Notes: generated from the letters alone by a model not told the origin. DNA of 64,000 nucleotides from Ancylostoma caninum (GCA_037903475.1 JBAJFG010000336.1:434001-498000); one strand, 5' to 3'. Counted from the first letter of the stretch, positions 37,951-51,512 are shown. A program made the numbers and translations.

Positions 37951-39150
37951 CTTGCTAGCAAGTACGATCACGCCATTACGTGTTAAAACACGACTGGTTG
38001 GCAGCGCATGAGAAAAATCGGCTTCAGCGCACCCACAGGATCGATTCCCGGCACCTCCAATAGATTTTTGCACGAGTCAGAATCACTTCAGAATCAAGTG
38101 TGGAGTGAAGAGGGTGGAAATGTTAAAAAAATGAAGTGTAGTAGCGAGATTGATCGATTGCACATGCGAAAATTCGCCTGCAAGGCTCGTCAGAACGTGG
38201 AAAAGTAGTGTGACTTAGACCTCGTGCTGGAGTTCTTTGACTCGAAATTAGCAAATGCTTTTCAATCTACGATTAAAGGACAACCAGCTCTATCTTTTGC
38301 TAGAGTTTCATTTTTCTAGAGCTTCATATGTTTTTGGGAGCTCGATGGGAAATTTTTCAAATTTTCGGGTCCTCGAGGGGAAATTTCCCATCTAACTCGC
38401 TCAAGCAGGAGCAAGCTTTGGGGCGCGATAATGGGGATGAAGAATAAATGCTTGGAGCTCTATCATGCAAAGGTGGTGAACTTTCGGTAGAGGACAAACT
38501 CTCTTCATGGGAGTTGAAGAAGTGAAAACCTCGCAATTTGCAAATGATGGGAATAGAGTAAATCTGTTTGGGAAATCACTGAAAAGCAATTTGCAGATAT
38601 CCCGAAAACTTTTCTACTATGAGTTTTAGGTAAGGAAATTTCCCATCCGCGTACGAAGACTGGCTCCACAAAGTCCGCTCGTTTTCTCGCAATTTAGATG
38701 GGAAATCGATGGGAAATTCGTCAAATTTCCTATCGATTTCCCATCGACCTCCCGAAAAAATATGGAGATCTAGAAAATTGAAACTCTGAGAAAAGAGTGA
38801 GCTAATCGGCTTCTATTGACACGTTGAAAAGCATCTGTTGATTTTAAGTCAGAGAACTTCACTACGATGTCTAAGTAACCCTAGTTTTCCACAAACTGGC
38901 GGGCCATGCAGGCGAATTCTCGCATGTGTAATCGATCGATTTCGCTTCCCTCACTTCATTTTCAAATCTTTCCATCCTCTCTACTCCACACTAAATTGTG
39001 AGGCGGTTCCGACCCGTGCAAATATTTTTTGAGCCGCCGGGAATCGAATCCGTGGGCTCGCAAATGCCGGCACTGAAACAGATTTCTCGCATGCGCTGCC
39101 AATCACCCCTGCTTTGACACGTTATGACGTGATCGTTCTTGCTAGCTGCC
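37951..39150. repeat. Foldback element with tRNA-like (SINE-like) arms
   Basis: Arm 37951-38269 is the inverted, diverged copy of 38824-39150 (about 320 bp each). Both arms carry a TTGGCAGCGCATG-like A box and a GGATTCGATTCCCGGC-like B box, as in a tRNA-derived SINE. The spacer is rich in GATGGGAAAT/ATTTCCCATC palindromes. A related partial copy lies at about 55690-55930. Confidence 0.7.
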
Positions 39151-39374
39151 TGTTCCGATCGGATAAGAAACGATGCATATCGAATTCAAGGTTGTTTCAG
39201 TTCTAATTTTGGAAAATGCGTTTCTTTATGTTGTTTATGTTTATCTTTCATATTTACATTGGAGAAAAATGAGCATCAATCTTTCCAGTTGCTATTCATT
39301 ACAACAAGGACAGGCAGCTGTGAAAATTCTATGTAAAAGTTTGGAATAAGAGGTCCGAGTGATTCGATCGATAT

Positions 39375-42300
39375 TTACATCTTGTTGATGTATTCTTGGA
39401 ACATAAAAATCAGGTCCTTCGTGGCCTTCTCCAGCTGATCGACTTTAGAAGTGGTATCATCTCTGAAAACCAGTTGTTGACCCAATGAATCGCTGCTGGA
39501 CAAGGAACACTGTGTAACCTACCGCTCAGCAGAGGTTTGCCATTCCAGGGCGAGAAGTTGCTGGAAAAGCTGCGAAACTGTCGCCCTCAAGTGTTGCCAG
39601 TCGTTGGGCATGTTCAGGTAGATCCATGCTGTGCAGTTCTCTACTAGGAGCAAGACCTGAACAACACTAGGAGATGCAGTACTAGGAAGGGACGGGAAAT
39701 TTGAGAAGGGCCCTACCGTCTTTCTCAAATCGTTCGTTCTGTATTGTTGTGATTTTAGTTGGAAGGATTTTGCCACACTTTTGTTAAACTCCTCTTTCTT
39801 TTGTGCGCTGAATCTCTGGATCCTCGCCTCCGCGCACAGCTTAAATCATAACATATTTATCTCAGAAACCAAAACTAAACAAAAAAAAAACCTGAACATT
39901 TGGTAGACATATTTCAGAAATATGAGCACATATTAGGCGCAACTCTAGTAACAAAATTAGTAGGTTTCCTTCCTTCCCCTTACTGATGAGTGCAGGAGGA
40001 AACCTACTTCTATGTTTAGTTTTCGTATAAGGTTCATGCACGAAACGAAAACTGAACAGACATTAATAATACGAGATCTCCACTTAACTTTAGGATTTAT
40101 TCGATTTTGGAGTTAGTGAACATAATTATACTTTAGTTACCATCGCGAAATCCTTTCTAATGAGTCGTTTTCCTGGGACCGCTCTTGTAATTCGCTCTCT
40201 CTAGAAAGGGTTTTTTAATGAGAAAAGACCAATGTTTATCCATGTAATAATGGAGAGTCCAGGTAGCTTTAACCTACACATTCATCGCAATATTCAATAT
40301 AACTGCCCAGAGCGATAATGTGTTTTCGCATTCTAGATGTAAGAGGAATATCGTAACCATGCCAGTGACGATATGCACCATCTTCATAGTAATGCCAGCT
40401 GCAGCGTGGACACCGCAAAGGGGTCTTAAAGCCGTTTTCTACCTAAAATAGCGATTGCAAACTTAAAATCGGATCAATTGAATGGAGTGAACTCTAAAAT
40501 ACTTTTAAACGAACATGGAAAACAGAATCACAGTCACAACATAGTCCTAGCTTCTCCTCTCCCGTCTCCAAATAATACTTATCGAAGATATCTGGAAACA
40601 AAGAGGAATTTGAGAGAAGGAACACGTCGTTATACAATAGCTGAAATAATTTTTACGAAAAGGGCACACTAGTAATAATTTAGTGAGAATGCCTTCACAG
40701 CTCCTAAGACCTCTCCCTGAAGGTACCGTCCCAACTCAGAGTAGTTTTTCTTTAGAGTCTTTCATCAGAGGAATCTCCAGGAGCTTCAGATGACAGTGAT
40801 ATACACGATTCCACGTAAAACTGTAAAACAGCCCGTTTGAAGTGCCATTTCTTGAGGAGCCTGAGGGTGGGACCAAGGCTGGAGGACCAGTTTTCTGGAT
40901 ATGCACTCCCTGGAGCAGACATTCTGAACAAATTCGTACTCCTTGTGACCGACTTCTGACAGGATAGAGTGTGTACTCCATGTGTGTCCAAGGATCTGCA
41001 TTGTGTCGAAACCCCGTAGTCATGCTTTGGCTCCGCCCACATCACGTATATCCTTGTGAACACGGGCTTCTGGAGATTTATTTTTGAGTAAATATCGCTA
41101 GGACGATTCTTAAGTGTTCTGAGATCTCTCCACAATAAAAAAAAGTCATGCCAGCAAAAGGCCAAATTTTGAAAGTCATATGTCGGTCGTATGAGGTACA
41201 AACATACACTGAGTATCCCATCGATCGCTCCAGCGTTTGAACTGCTCACAGCTCATTGGCCAATGAGGCTCACAATTGCAGAGGTAGCACCATGAACATC
41301 GACAGACAGCACATGTGCAGCAATTAAAATCTGAACACATCTGCTTGTTCGTGGTTCATTAGTAGCTAATAAAATAATATTTTGAAGAAAAAAGTGTAGT
41401 AGACAGAAATTGGTGTTACCGCTTTTTTCAGTCAAAGCAAGAGGTGCCAGGCAGTGGGGACATCGTACGAACACCATATAAGGAAAATCTAAGCACTTGA
41501 AGAAGGCGAAGGATTTCTAAACAATAAGCAGTATATGGAGATTTTGGTCAGATTTCTATTCCCAACTTGGAATTTAATTTCAATGATTTCCTAGCCTGCA
41601 TTCAGTTCATTTTGAGCCGTAATTTCAAGTGAATTTAATGGTAACTTCAAATGCAAGTATTGGTGTAAGTACAACTCTCAAATCTGTGTATTTCCGCAGA
41701 GCATATAGTAGTGATCCAGCAGGAAATGCCAACCCATATAGGGCAGGCATTATTTCAAACATATGGGAAATGTCTCACCTCAAGTAAGAAGGATACAACA
41801 GGCATTGGAAGAATTGCATACAGAAGCTCAAATGGTGATGTTCCAGCAGAAGCGACGATCTGCAAATGAATAAATGATCGGAGCAGTACAGGAACTGCTA
41901 ATACAATGCTGTAAGGAAACACTTCTCACTGGTATTTCCAGGGGGAATTGATTTTTGCGAAGTTGGGCAGTAACGAAAGAGGCTACGCATTCCCTGCACA
42001 TCATACCATCGTAAGAGCGAAACAAGTCCGTCTTGTTTGTCATGCGGCAAGAGCAGCATTTTGTGGAATTCTCCTTAAGAGAACATAACCTGAGAATTTC
42101 GAAACAAAGCATTATCCAGTATTCGTGATAGTCCTCACCACTTCTCTATAATCCTCAAGTTGAGAGCCGTCCTGGGTGTAGAACTGCTTCAAGAAGTCAA
42201 TTTGATCTTGTTCACTGCATTTGACAGTCTAAAATAATGATAGCTAGGATGAGTAAAGCAGGAAGTTCAAGAGGAGCGCGTATATTTGATAAAAAAAGGT

Positions 42301-44740
42301 GGATAAGCACCAGAAAGAACATACAATGGGAGCAATCATTCTGCTGTTAACTTCAGCTGTGAATCCTTCGCTGTAAACGGCGCAGCGACTCTCCTTCCCA
42401 TATCCTTCATGTTGTCTGAAAGAAACTTTATAGCGTTAGCGTATCAGCCATGCAGAACCCTAATATCTTCTGTTACTTCATTGAGAATGGTGAATTATTG
42501 GAAACAAGGATGATTTGTGGAAATCTGGCGATTTTCCTTTCCTGCATCCTGCCTCCATTTTGCCAGAGTTAAGTTGAAATCACCGACAACAATATGATAA
42601 ATTTCGAGTAGAATCCAAGCATCTAAAGGGGTCTAGAACTAGGGATCCACAGGATTTCAGTGCTGGTTGCGAATCTACTCCATTAATTTTTTTTCGTCAA
42701 CAGAATTTCCTTTCCGGGCTGAATGAAATGAAATAAATTCAATTCTTAGGTGACCCTTCCTGTTTTTCCAGAACGTTTCAGATTTTCTCCAATATATATT
42801 TTTGACCGATTCTTCTTTTTAGAGCTGTGAAGTAGTGACTCGACTCGCTGTTTTCAAAGGTTTTCTGAACAATTCCTGTGCGGCCTCGGAACCCTTCGAC
42901 CCGTTCTCTTCTAGTTTTTATTTGTATCCAGAGACGAGGATCTGCCAAAGGGTGGGGAGAGGGGGGGGGGGGGTCAAAAACTGTGAAAGAAAAACCTATC
43001 TTGGCAGGCTGTACGAGTATTTCAGCTGCAGCAGCTAACCGCTCGGTATTGCCGCGACACCACCTAACGATTTTCTTCACCCTTTCATGGCCTTTCGGGG
43101 CTTTAACATACACTGTTTTCCTGAACTCTCAGGCAAGTGCTACGTTTTGAAGAGTTTAACTGTCCTATATGAGCCTCTTTTGTTTTGAACTGCGCGTGCC
43201 GATTTTGTTAGCTTTGATGTAGTGCGAATGATTTTTTATGCAGAAATATGATTCTGAAAACGTCATTAGATGTAAAGAGATGATGGAGGTGTGGTTTGTC
43301 TCGGCCTGTTTTTTTCTGGATTCTGCTCACCTGGACTCCAAATGTGCTTGCAGTTCAAGCATCTTAGCCGCGGGCATGCAACCACAACACCCTCGATTTT
43401 TCATTCTCGATAAATTGCGAAATAGTCTTTCCAATGGGGGTGGAGAACCCTCTCTAATCTTCCCCTATCTTTTCTCTGCGAATCTCTGCCTTAATCACCG
43501 AGAATTCTATTCGAAAATGGAGAAAATTGCCGTCCCCTCGACTCCCTAAGGCCATGAGTCACCCGGCAACAGACAGACATATTTCGTAATATGTCCTAGC
43601 GCTTTATTATAGAGTAGGATAGCTAAGAGCTGTAGGATTTTCCAAATGCTTATTTGAGACGAGTGAACTCTTAGAGTCTAAAAATGCTAAAAGAATATTC
43701 CCTAGAAAATTCTGTATGAATTTATCCTGAATTCTATTCGAAATATAAGCAGTTTAAAACATGAAAAGTGGACCTGATTTGTTCTACAAATCCTAACATT
43801 TCTGGGAATCATTTCATATGAAAATTTATCGTACATTAATACTATATTTTCGTTGACTTTATACGAGAAATGGTGTTCATTGGGATTTTGAAGGCTCTCG
43901 TCACGGAAATCGTAGAGTCGCAGCAAGGAAAGTTTGTGTTGCTGGTTTTCAAGATGTGTTAATATAATCCGTTTCATTTTCTAGGAGCGATGCTCTTATA
44001 GGTTACACAGCCACTGCAAACATCTAAGGTACATATACGAAAAGCTTTCAATCGACTTTGCTCAAAAGGATTTCTCCTGGACAAGTGCGAGAACTGGCCC
44101 CTTTGCATAAGGAACACAGAAGTTGAGAATTTTTTGAATGCCCATCAGAAAATCAACATAATGAAGACCTCAGTGAACAATATGAAATATTTCTCGAGAT
44201 TGAATACTTGCTTCAAAGCATACTATCCAAATCAGTCCACTTTTTCAAGATTTACTAAGTGCTGGACATGGCAACTAAGTTGGTTTCGCGATCGTTCGTA
44301 AACTCACTCCATCTCCAGCCATTTTTAGCCTTCCTACAGAAGGTTACGATATTTTTGCCAAAAGAGAGTTGGTGCATCTTTTTTTAGTGCGAAAGATAGT
44401 CGGATGAATAGCGTAAAAAAAAGAAGAGATAGGGACAGTGTGCAGAAAGTGAAGAGTGTGATGAGAAAAACAGGCAATATATGTACATGATCACTGAACT
44501 ATCATCGCGTTTGAAACAGGTACAAGTACTCTTGCGAAAGGCAAAGAAAACTGCCATTAGTTGTCATACTGAGGAGAGGAAGGAGGCCCCAAGTCTCACA
44601 TTTTTTCTGTCTTCCAAATGAATTCCTCCAAGCATTCGTATAAACGGTCGAATCCTTTTCCTCTTCCTGTCCTGATCAGATAAAGGAGACGTGACCTCGT
44701 CGCTTCCGGGGTGTATTGCGAATCCGTACTTATGCGTATC
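39375..44740 (-). CDS. Zinc-finger (RING-between-RING-like) gene, copy 1
   Basis: Minus-strand exons with matching phases: 44600-44740, 42325-42415, 42139-42228, 41930-42073, 41779-41859, 41420-41516, 41210-41330; then 40278-40442, 40141-40200, 39717-39839, 39523-39656 and 39375-39495. One junction (41210 to 40442) does not match in phase, so an exon is missing there. Cys pairs occur in three clusters: CCSCRM...CREC, RCPHC...CCTCAVCRCSWCYLC, and RCPRC...YCDEC. The middle one resembles an IBR finger, so a ubiquitin-ligase-like protein is possible but unproven. The C-terminal part has VENCTAWIYLNMPNDW and a helical end. Exon 44600-44740 looks CARD-like. The last intron is only 27 nt. A paralog lies at 58.8-64 kb. 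The start of the protein is not resolved. Confidence 0.7.
40806..41034 (-). pseudogene. Possible retroelement fragment in intron of copy 1
   Basis: This stretch is missing from copy 2. On the minus strand it reads QCRSLDTHGVHTLSCQKS, which resembles the Cys/His segment downstream of reverse transcriptase in some non-LTR elements. The fragment is short and the assignment is weak. Confidence 0.35.
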
Positions 44741-45045
44741 CTAAACAATTATAGTTTTCTAAGCTAGGGAGACAAAAGCCCTACATGACAAAACCCAAAT
44801 AAAAGTAAACAAATTTGTGCTAGAGGGGAAAACTTCACATGCACACCTCATTTTCCTGCGACGTTTTTCCTCTTTAAAGAACATTACAAAGACGGGTTTT
44901 TCCAAAAGCCGACTTGTAACTGATACACGATTGGGACCGAACCATGTTATGTGGTGGAATTTTGGCACCGTTGCTTGGATCTGAAATTAACTACATGTTT
45001 CATTTTGGTTTTGAAGGCTTCACAAAGTTTGATGAAGCTGGGAAG

Positions 45046-46198
45046 TCATGCCTCTTGTTCAAATTCATCCCTGCTCATCTTAGGTGTAGTGATCTCGAAA
45101 ATTTCGAAGATATGAGGAGCATTTGTAGCCTCCGATATATCCACAAGACTAGCTGGCATTGTAAGAAGTTGCTGAAAAGGAAAATTGAACTGATTTTAGG
45201 GGGAACAATAGAGTAGTAAGCGCCAACCTTCTTAGTACGGGTTTCTTCAGGAATTCTAGAGTCGGTTCTACGTTTCTCAGCTGGTGGAGCTCTTTCCACT
45301 GTCGTTAAGAAATCTCCAAGGGTAGCTCTCCTTGAAAGTCGAGATATTTTTGGAAGAGAAGAATTTATAAGGATATTACTTGATTTACCGAGAATTTTCA
45401 GTTGACTCGCAATCGCTGTCCTCCTCGATAATTTCTTCGGAATCGTCGGTTTCCTCAGAGCCAGAATAGTCTTCTTTATCTATCAGAATTCCACGCCTGT
45501 TTGCTAAAAAACAATTATTATCGGAAGAAATGCTCGTGCTTCTGCAGTTTATGCACGTCACCGCGTACAGTCTCGTAGCTCAGAGAGGGCCGGTGATGTG
45601 ACTTTGTCTGCATTCACGACCTTATTATGGTGTCGACCAAGTGATCTAATTTTTACACCTTTTAGATTCCTTCCATTTTTAATTAAATCTAATTCCACAC
45701 GCATCCTGCGGCTTTCTCCCATCAATGGAACCAGTGTGGTCGTAATTGCAGACAAAGTCACTTCATCGGCCCTCTCTGAGATAACAGACTATGAATACCA
45801 CATACTCCAGACATAATAATTATAAATTAGCTAAAATATAGTGAAGAAACACTTTTTCTATCTCCTCTGTCACGTTTTGGCAAGAATTTTGCGCGCCGCA
45901 CTCACTTTGTTTTGATTTCTTCGTCGAGCAAGCGGTGGAAGTAGTTGGTGTGGTGATACTGAAGTGGAGCCTTGCCGGCTCGGGCTCCTCCTTGTCGAGA
46001 TTCCTTTTTTCCCTGAGTTGTCCATTGAAGTATTTGAGCTAAATAACGGCAGTGTTACTTGTTAAAACACGAATCGAATACAATTTCGTTTTCAAACGAA
46101 TTCGAACCGGTTTCCTTCTTCCTCCTGCCGACACAGTCACTAAGGGGTCATCGTCGATGACGTTCACACTGTTGATCGCATCAGCTCCAGAACTACCT
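45046..46198 (-). CDS. Acidic/basic low-complexity exon cluster, perhaps the 5' part of zinc-finger copy 1
   Basis: Four exons join with correct phases: 45906-46038, 45389-45503, 45228-45330 and 45046-45171, the last ending in a stop. A further 5' exon probably ends near 46120 after a start in about 46150-46320. The product is not recognised. It contains a basic stretch (GGRRKPVRIRLKTK), a Thr/Ser-rich segment, an acidic run (SEETDDSEEIIEEDSD) and a Lys/Arg-rich part, a composition common in nuclear proteins. It lies on the same strand upstream of the zinc-finger exons. Either it is a separate gene ending at 45046, or an unseen donor before the stop connects it to the exon at 44740. Confidence 0.5.
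45570..45789. mobile_element. Small MITE with ~52 bp inverted arms, in an intron
   Basis: Left arm 45570-45621 (with CAGAGAGGGCCGGTGATG and TGACTTTGTCTGCA) is complementary to right arm 45739-45789. A one-armed relative is seen at 21930-21990. No coding content. Confidence 0.75.
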
Positions 46199-49084
46199 GC
46201 AAAAACTAAAGAGCGGTCAAAATTTGTAGAATAACTTAAATTAGAACAGCTACATAAATCATGTGGTTTCTCCGCTAAATTAGGGCTCATCCTTAAACAT
46301 AATTCCATATTCTCTTTCATTTACTGCAATACTATTATCATGATCATTTGCCTCTCATCAATCTACGATCATTGTTATCCGTCTCACTGTTTGGCAACTT
46401 CCTTCTCAGGCAATCCTAGCGGGCCTTCCGCGGGTGCACTCAGGTCCGGTGGCCGGCCCGCGTGCCATATTAGTTGGCGGAGCTTGTTAGCGGGCCTCCT
46501 GCGTGCCATATTTGTTGGAGGGGCTTGTTAGCCGGCGGCCCACGTGTTGTATTTGTAGGCGATACTTGCCAGAACTTCTTCTTGTAAACAGGTTCTTGGC
46601 CCAAAAGCTTGTCGACAACTTATTTTGGCTTCTCCTTTTCTCCCGACAAGTTTCGGGGAAGAAGGTTGCAACAAATCATTTGATTGGCATGATGACATCA
46701 AATTGTCGACAATGATTTGCTTGCTAAAGGGTTGTCTGAAAGTTGCTTTGTGACAAAGTAGGGCTGACAACTTGTCGTTGGATTTTGAGATGAAATTCAT
46801 GAACTCATAACCGGGAGAAGCCAGGCTAGCAAACAAACGTTGACGTCCTGCGTCTCTTAGTTTTACGCAGTTCATGCGATAATCAATGGCGTTAACCCTC
46901 ACAGGGTGGCTTGGTCATTGTTTCATGAATCCTAGCCCTTATTAAGTATATGAGGTGACCTGTTCCTACATACGGGGGAGGGTAACCTCGAAGCGCTAAC
47001 ACATAGCACGAAGAAATAAAGAGGATATCTGGCGTGGAAGAATGAGGAGGAAGTACTTCCGGGCGCAGAAAGTGGGGGAAGATGGGAAAAAGTGGGGTCT
47101 CCGCGAATTTAATGATTTGGATGAAAACTGAAAATAACAAGAACACTAATCATAATGTCATAATGTCAAGAATAAATCTTATAAAAATGATAATGAGAAA
47201 TGAACAACTAAAATGAGCAAATAGAATTTTTCATCTATTCTATAAAGCATTCCCAGAAATTCGGCCACTTATGCCCTCGTGGGGAAGGGGCGCTCCCACT
47301 GGGTCTGCTTTAATACCAAAGACGGGTAAACGGTTGTTGGTAGTTACTAGTAGTAGCTGGTGTACTGGTAGTTCGGTGTAATACCAAATCGTATACGTTG
47401 GACCGTCACGGACTCACTACGGACCTACTCGTACCGATGGAGTATCGAGGTTATGGAGAATAACGCCATTACCAAGCTCAGAGTGAATGCGGATTTCAGG
47501 GCGGATGGCCGACTGGATAAAGCAGCGGACTCTTAGCCAGTACAGAAAGTTGAGAGGTGAGTTAGAATCCTCTCGACAGTAGATCGTAGTGAAAGCATGC
47601 TGCGCTTGGTAAAAGCTTGTTTTTTCTGATTAACGGTTTTTTTTGATAATTGCGCATTGTTTCCGTGCTTCGACGGTCTTCGCGATGCGAACACCTGGTT
47701 TTTAGCAATCTGCCCGCGCTCGCTTAGCGTGCCTCCCGCGCTCCTTTTGTAATTCGCCAGCGGGAGCGATCGGAGGCTGGCCGCAAAATGAGTGAGGGCG
47801 GGCCGCCAGAATTGCCTGAGTTGGGAACTACTGATGAAAGGGTCGTAGACCCGGGGACACCAAGGAAGTCACACAACCGGTCTAGTTCTCAGCCCCGAAA
47901 CCGGAATTGTAGAAAAAGTTCTTGAATATCTCTATTAGGATTGGATCTCTCGCATCACTCCTATGTTCTCATTCCACAACATTTTGGGATCTATTGTAAC
48001 CTATTTAACGTTTATGATAACAGTTGCATTATGAGCACTATGCACTTGCAAGTGTTGTGCAAGTGTGCAAGTGCAAGCACACCATGTTTTAGCTGCTACA
48101 ACGTTCGAAAACATTAAATATCTGTAGTTCGAGACGATTTTTTGAGCTCAGATGCACCTGGAGTCATCTGCCAAAAAACCCGTGAAAAGTGGCAACACTT
48201 GCAAAAGAGCGAGTACTCAGAATAGGGGAGGAATACGTTTCATACGATATTTTCGGAAAGTCTTCATTTTCTAGTAGTATTTCGAAAAAGCTCACCACTA
48301 GAAGGAAGATCACATCTATTTATTATAATTCTCTCAGGTGAGCCCAATTTCTGATTGTTAAGAAGAGTAACGCCGTTTATCTGGAAATACATCATCTCCA
48401 AAAGTGAATGTAAAAATAATTGAGATCTATCTGAGCTTACATTATTCCACCTTTCGTGCTTGTTCAAAGAATACGGCACATCCGGGCAAAAGCCGTCAGT
48501 TCGGTCGGCCAGCACTCTTTTCTGGTGCCTCTAGAAGAAAAAGACTTTTCTGAAGTTCATCTCCACAAAATTTATGTAGTTCACCTTGCTGAGCGTGCTA
48601 TCAGGGTCGTAGAGTGTTTTTGTCACAAAGCTATTGTTGCCTGCGACTTTCCTACGGATATTCCCTCTGCCTGGCCGTGCGCTCCTCAGCACGATTTTGT
48701 CGAAACTAAAACGATTTTGGAGATTACCTTACTACAATAATGAATAGAAGCTACTGACTTGTAATGTTCCTCGGGATCGGAAAATGACATTGTGGGTATC
48801 ACAGATATCTGAAATTTACACGACGACTTGGGAAGTTATTATATGTATCCAGAGATCGAGGTGAAGGAACGAAAAAGGAGGAAGAAAAATGTTGCACACG
48901 AAGTTAAGATCACACTGCTATAGGTTGAGAGTAGGACGGAAAAATTGATCTGGTCTAAAATTCTTGGAGCTTGTAGGTTTTCAATAACTGCCAAGAATAT
49001 AGAGCAGGATATCTCAAGTGCACCATTCGCTGAAGGTGCCAGAGATGTGAAGACGTAGGAGTGGTCCTATGGATTCGACTGATT

Positions 49085-49540
49085 GTAGTCAATCCTATGT
49101 AGATTTTGCATGCCCAGACGATTTTTCGGGAGGGCCGCAGCAGAATACCAGGAGAAACGACAGGTGACCTGCGGTCCTTCCAGTTTCCTGCTGCATTCCT
49201 TCCGAATAGCTGCTGCGGTCCTTCCGAATGGCTACGGGGATGTGCGCACCAATTTCGCAGAAATTCCTCACGCAACCAGTTCACTCTCGAGGGACCACCA
49301 CGCGGCGGTACCCTCAGAGAAAATGGCAACCTCGTTGGGGGTCAGTGGCTTTACGATCCGATACATTCATACGCCCTATTTCCTATCTGAATTCCGAGAT
49401 TCTTGTTGGTCGCTGCAAAACTGAGCTCCGTACATGAGGAAGGTATGATAACGCTCACTCTCTCTCCTGCGTTCTGCTGTGGTCCTTCCGGTTTTCCGCT
49501 GCGGTTCTTCCGAATCGTTCCCCACACAAATCTATTCGGT
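49085..49540. repeat. Inverted, diverged copy of the CGGAAGGACCGCAGCAG element
   Basis: Read in reverse complement, this segment follows 12600-13140, including the non-repeat core (CATGTACGGAGCTCAG near one end, GCGCACATCCCCGTA-like near the other) and shortened repeat arrays at both edges. It shows the element is dispersed and not a local satellite. Confidence 0.8.
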
Positions 49541-51512
49541 GGGGGGGGGGGGGGTGAGTACAGGAGGAAAAACGAGGTGGGGGGGGGTGAGTTCAGGAGG
49601 AAAAATGGGATCTTCGCCGGAGGAGAAGCCTTAAAAACTGGTCTCGGAGACTTTTTTCAGAATAAGTTGCAGCATTGTAGAATAGTAGTCTGTTCGAAAA
49701 CCCATTTAACAGAATATTGGCTGGCTGGGGGGGGGGGGAGAGTGCACTTCCACCTCTTTAAAAAGCCATTGATAGCTAGAAATGCCATGAAAGATATGAA
49801 GATGTTCATCGACACAGTGCCATAATATTCTTTTTTTCTCTGAAGATTTTCCCTACGTTTAGATTTCTTCCGTTCCGGCGCCCAATAGTTAACACATGGA
49901 TAAGTAGATGAATAAATAAATACAAATGAGTAATTTGAGCTTATGGCATGGACCTTATGCCTTGAAATTTAGTCAAAGTAAACTAATGTTATGTGTGATT
50001 GGGGAAGTCTCAATGCTAATAAACGAATGGTTGGTGTGCATGTGAAAATGCCTAGTAACAAAGAAACTTGGTTGCTAGGTCTCTGTGCTGAAAATACAGG
50101 AGCCTAGACGGGTTCGGATACACACATGCTAGTTTTTCATTCTTTTTTTGGAACTTCTAGCAGGGTCTTGGTGTACTGGCGCATAGGATAACTGGCTCCT
50201 ATCCTCACATTTATTGTAGATGTGGAGGAATCTAGTCTCTTTGATTCTGGTCCAGTAACACTTATAAGTTTTATCAGCATTTATAATGATTCTGGAGCGA
50301 TCAGACTATGAGACCGCCTCCCCCCTATTTTACATTTACTATAAACGGCACGAGGCCATAAAGGAACACACATGTAAGGCTTTCAGAGCGTACTGATGCA
50401 GATATCAGGGCACTTCGGTAATTAGCCAGCCATTAGGTCGTTTCTTTGGTTATAGGGGGCAAGAAGTAAGCCTATTGCTGGACCAGTGACAGTCATAATC
50501 TGTTTTGAAGGAGGATGAATGCGGAGAGATGCCAATGAGAAAAAGAACGCAGGGAAGTGTATGGTGTTCGGAGAGGAGTGCGAGAAAATCAAGGACTATT
50601 AGTAAACAGTCAACATCCATTGGCTTCAAAACCAAATATCATGACTTATAATAACGGGCTAAGCCTGTTTACATGTGTGTCAGTATCTAAGTATGAATGT
50701 GTGTCAAACCGTTACGAAATTCTACAGTTGATCAGTGATGGTGATTGTGAGATCATATAAAAGCTTACGAAAGGGTGTGGTATGGTTGAGTGGGGTTGGG
50801 GTGAGATCGAAGAGAAGGTTGGATATAAGGCAATATAATGATATATAATATAATATAAATGTATAATATAAGACATTGGAGCGGTGAAAAGACTGTTTCG
50901 CATGACAGGTTCACTTCCAAGTTGACCAACGTTCACAGATAACGAGGAAATAATTACGGTTGAAGGCAAACAGAAGCGAATTGATCCCTGCACCAGAGAC
51001 AGGGGTACCAGAGTAATAAAGTTTTAGGATACTCGCTTTCACAGTAGCTTGAAGTAAAAGTATCTGTAATACGAAGCCAAAAGAAGCTGTAAACGCCCTG
51101 CGGAGGCTTTATATGGTTCATTTCTTCCATTCTTCTCTAGCACATGAACCTCGAGCAATCGATGCGCAACGTTGTGCAATACTTCGTGAAAAACCACTGT
51201 GCGATGACTCACTAAGCGCTGCATAGCCGAGTCCGCATGCACTTGCACGCGTGTTGTCGTCATCTTGCTGAGTTCTTAGGGAAATGTTTGCTTAGAAACA
51301 CGAAAATTTACACAAATGTGCTAAAAATACCTCCGATTGTGAATCTTGGCTCGGCCAATATTCGCATTGGGAGACTTGAGCATATATTCAGAGAAGAGTT
51401 TGAATAGCTGTAAATATTAGGTGCATACAGAAGAAACGGTAACATCTTCGGAACTGAGCTTACTTGACTTAGCGTAAGACGTAGCGTCCCCGGTCTTCGA
51501 CGTGGCCTTTAA

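Noticed and set aside
37985..38065. Possible tRNA gene (A-box and B-box like blocks)
   Set aside because: No complete cloverleaf or matching acceptor stem could be drawn; the inverted mate at 39030-39110 supports a SINE-like origin.
41640..41775. Open stretch on the minus strand starting MPALYGLAFPAGSLLYAL within the zinc-finger gene
   Set aside because: It lies between exons 41779 and 41516 that join in phase without it, and in copy 2 the RTE insertion sits in the middle of it.
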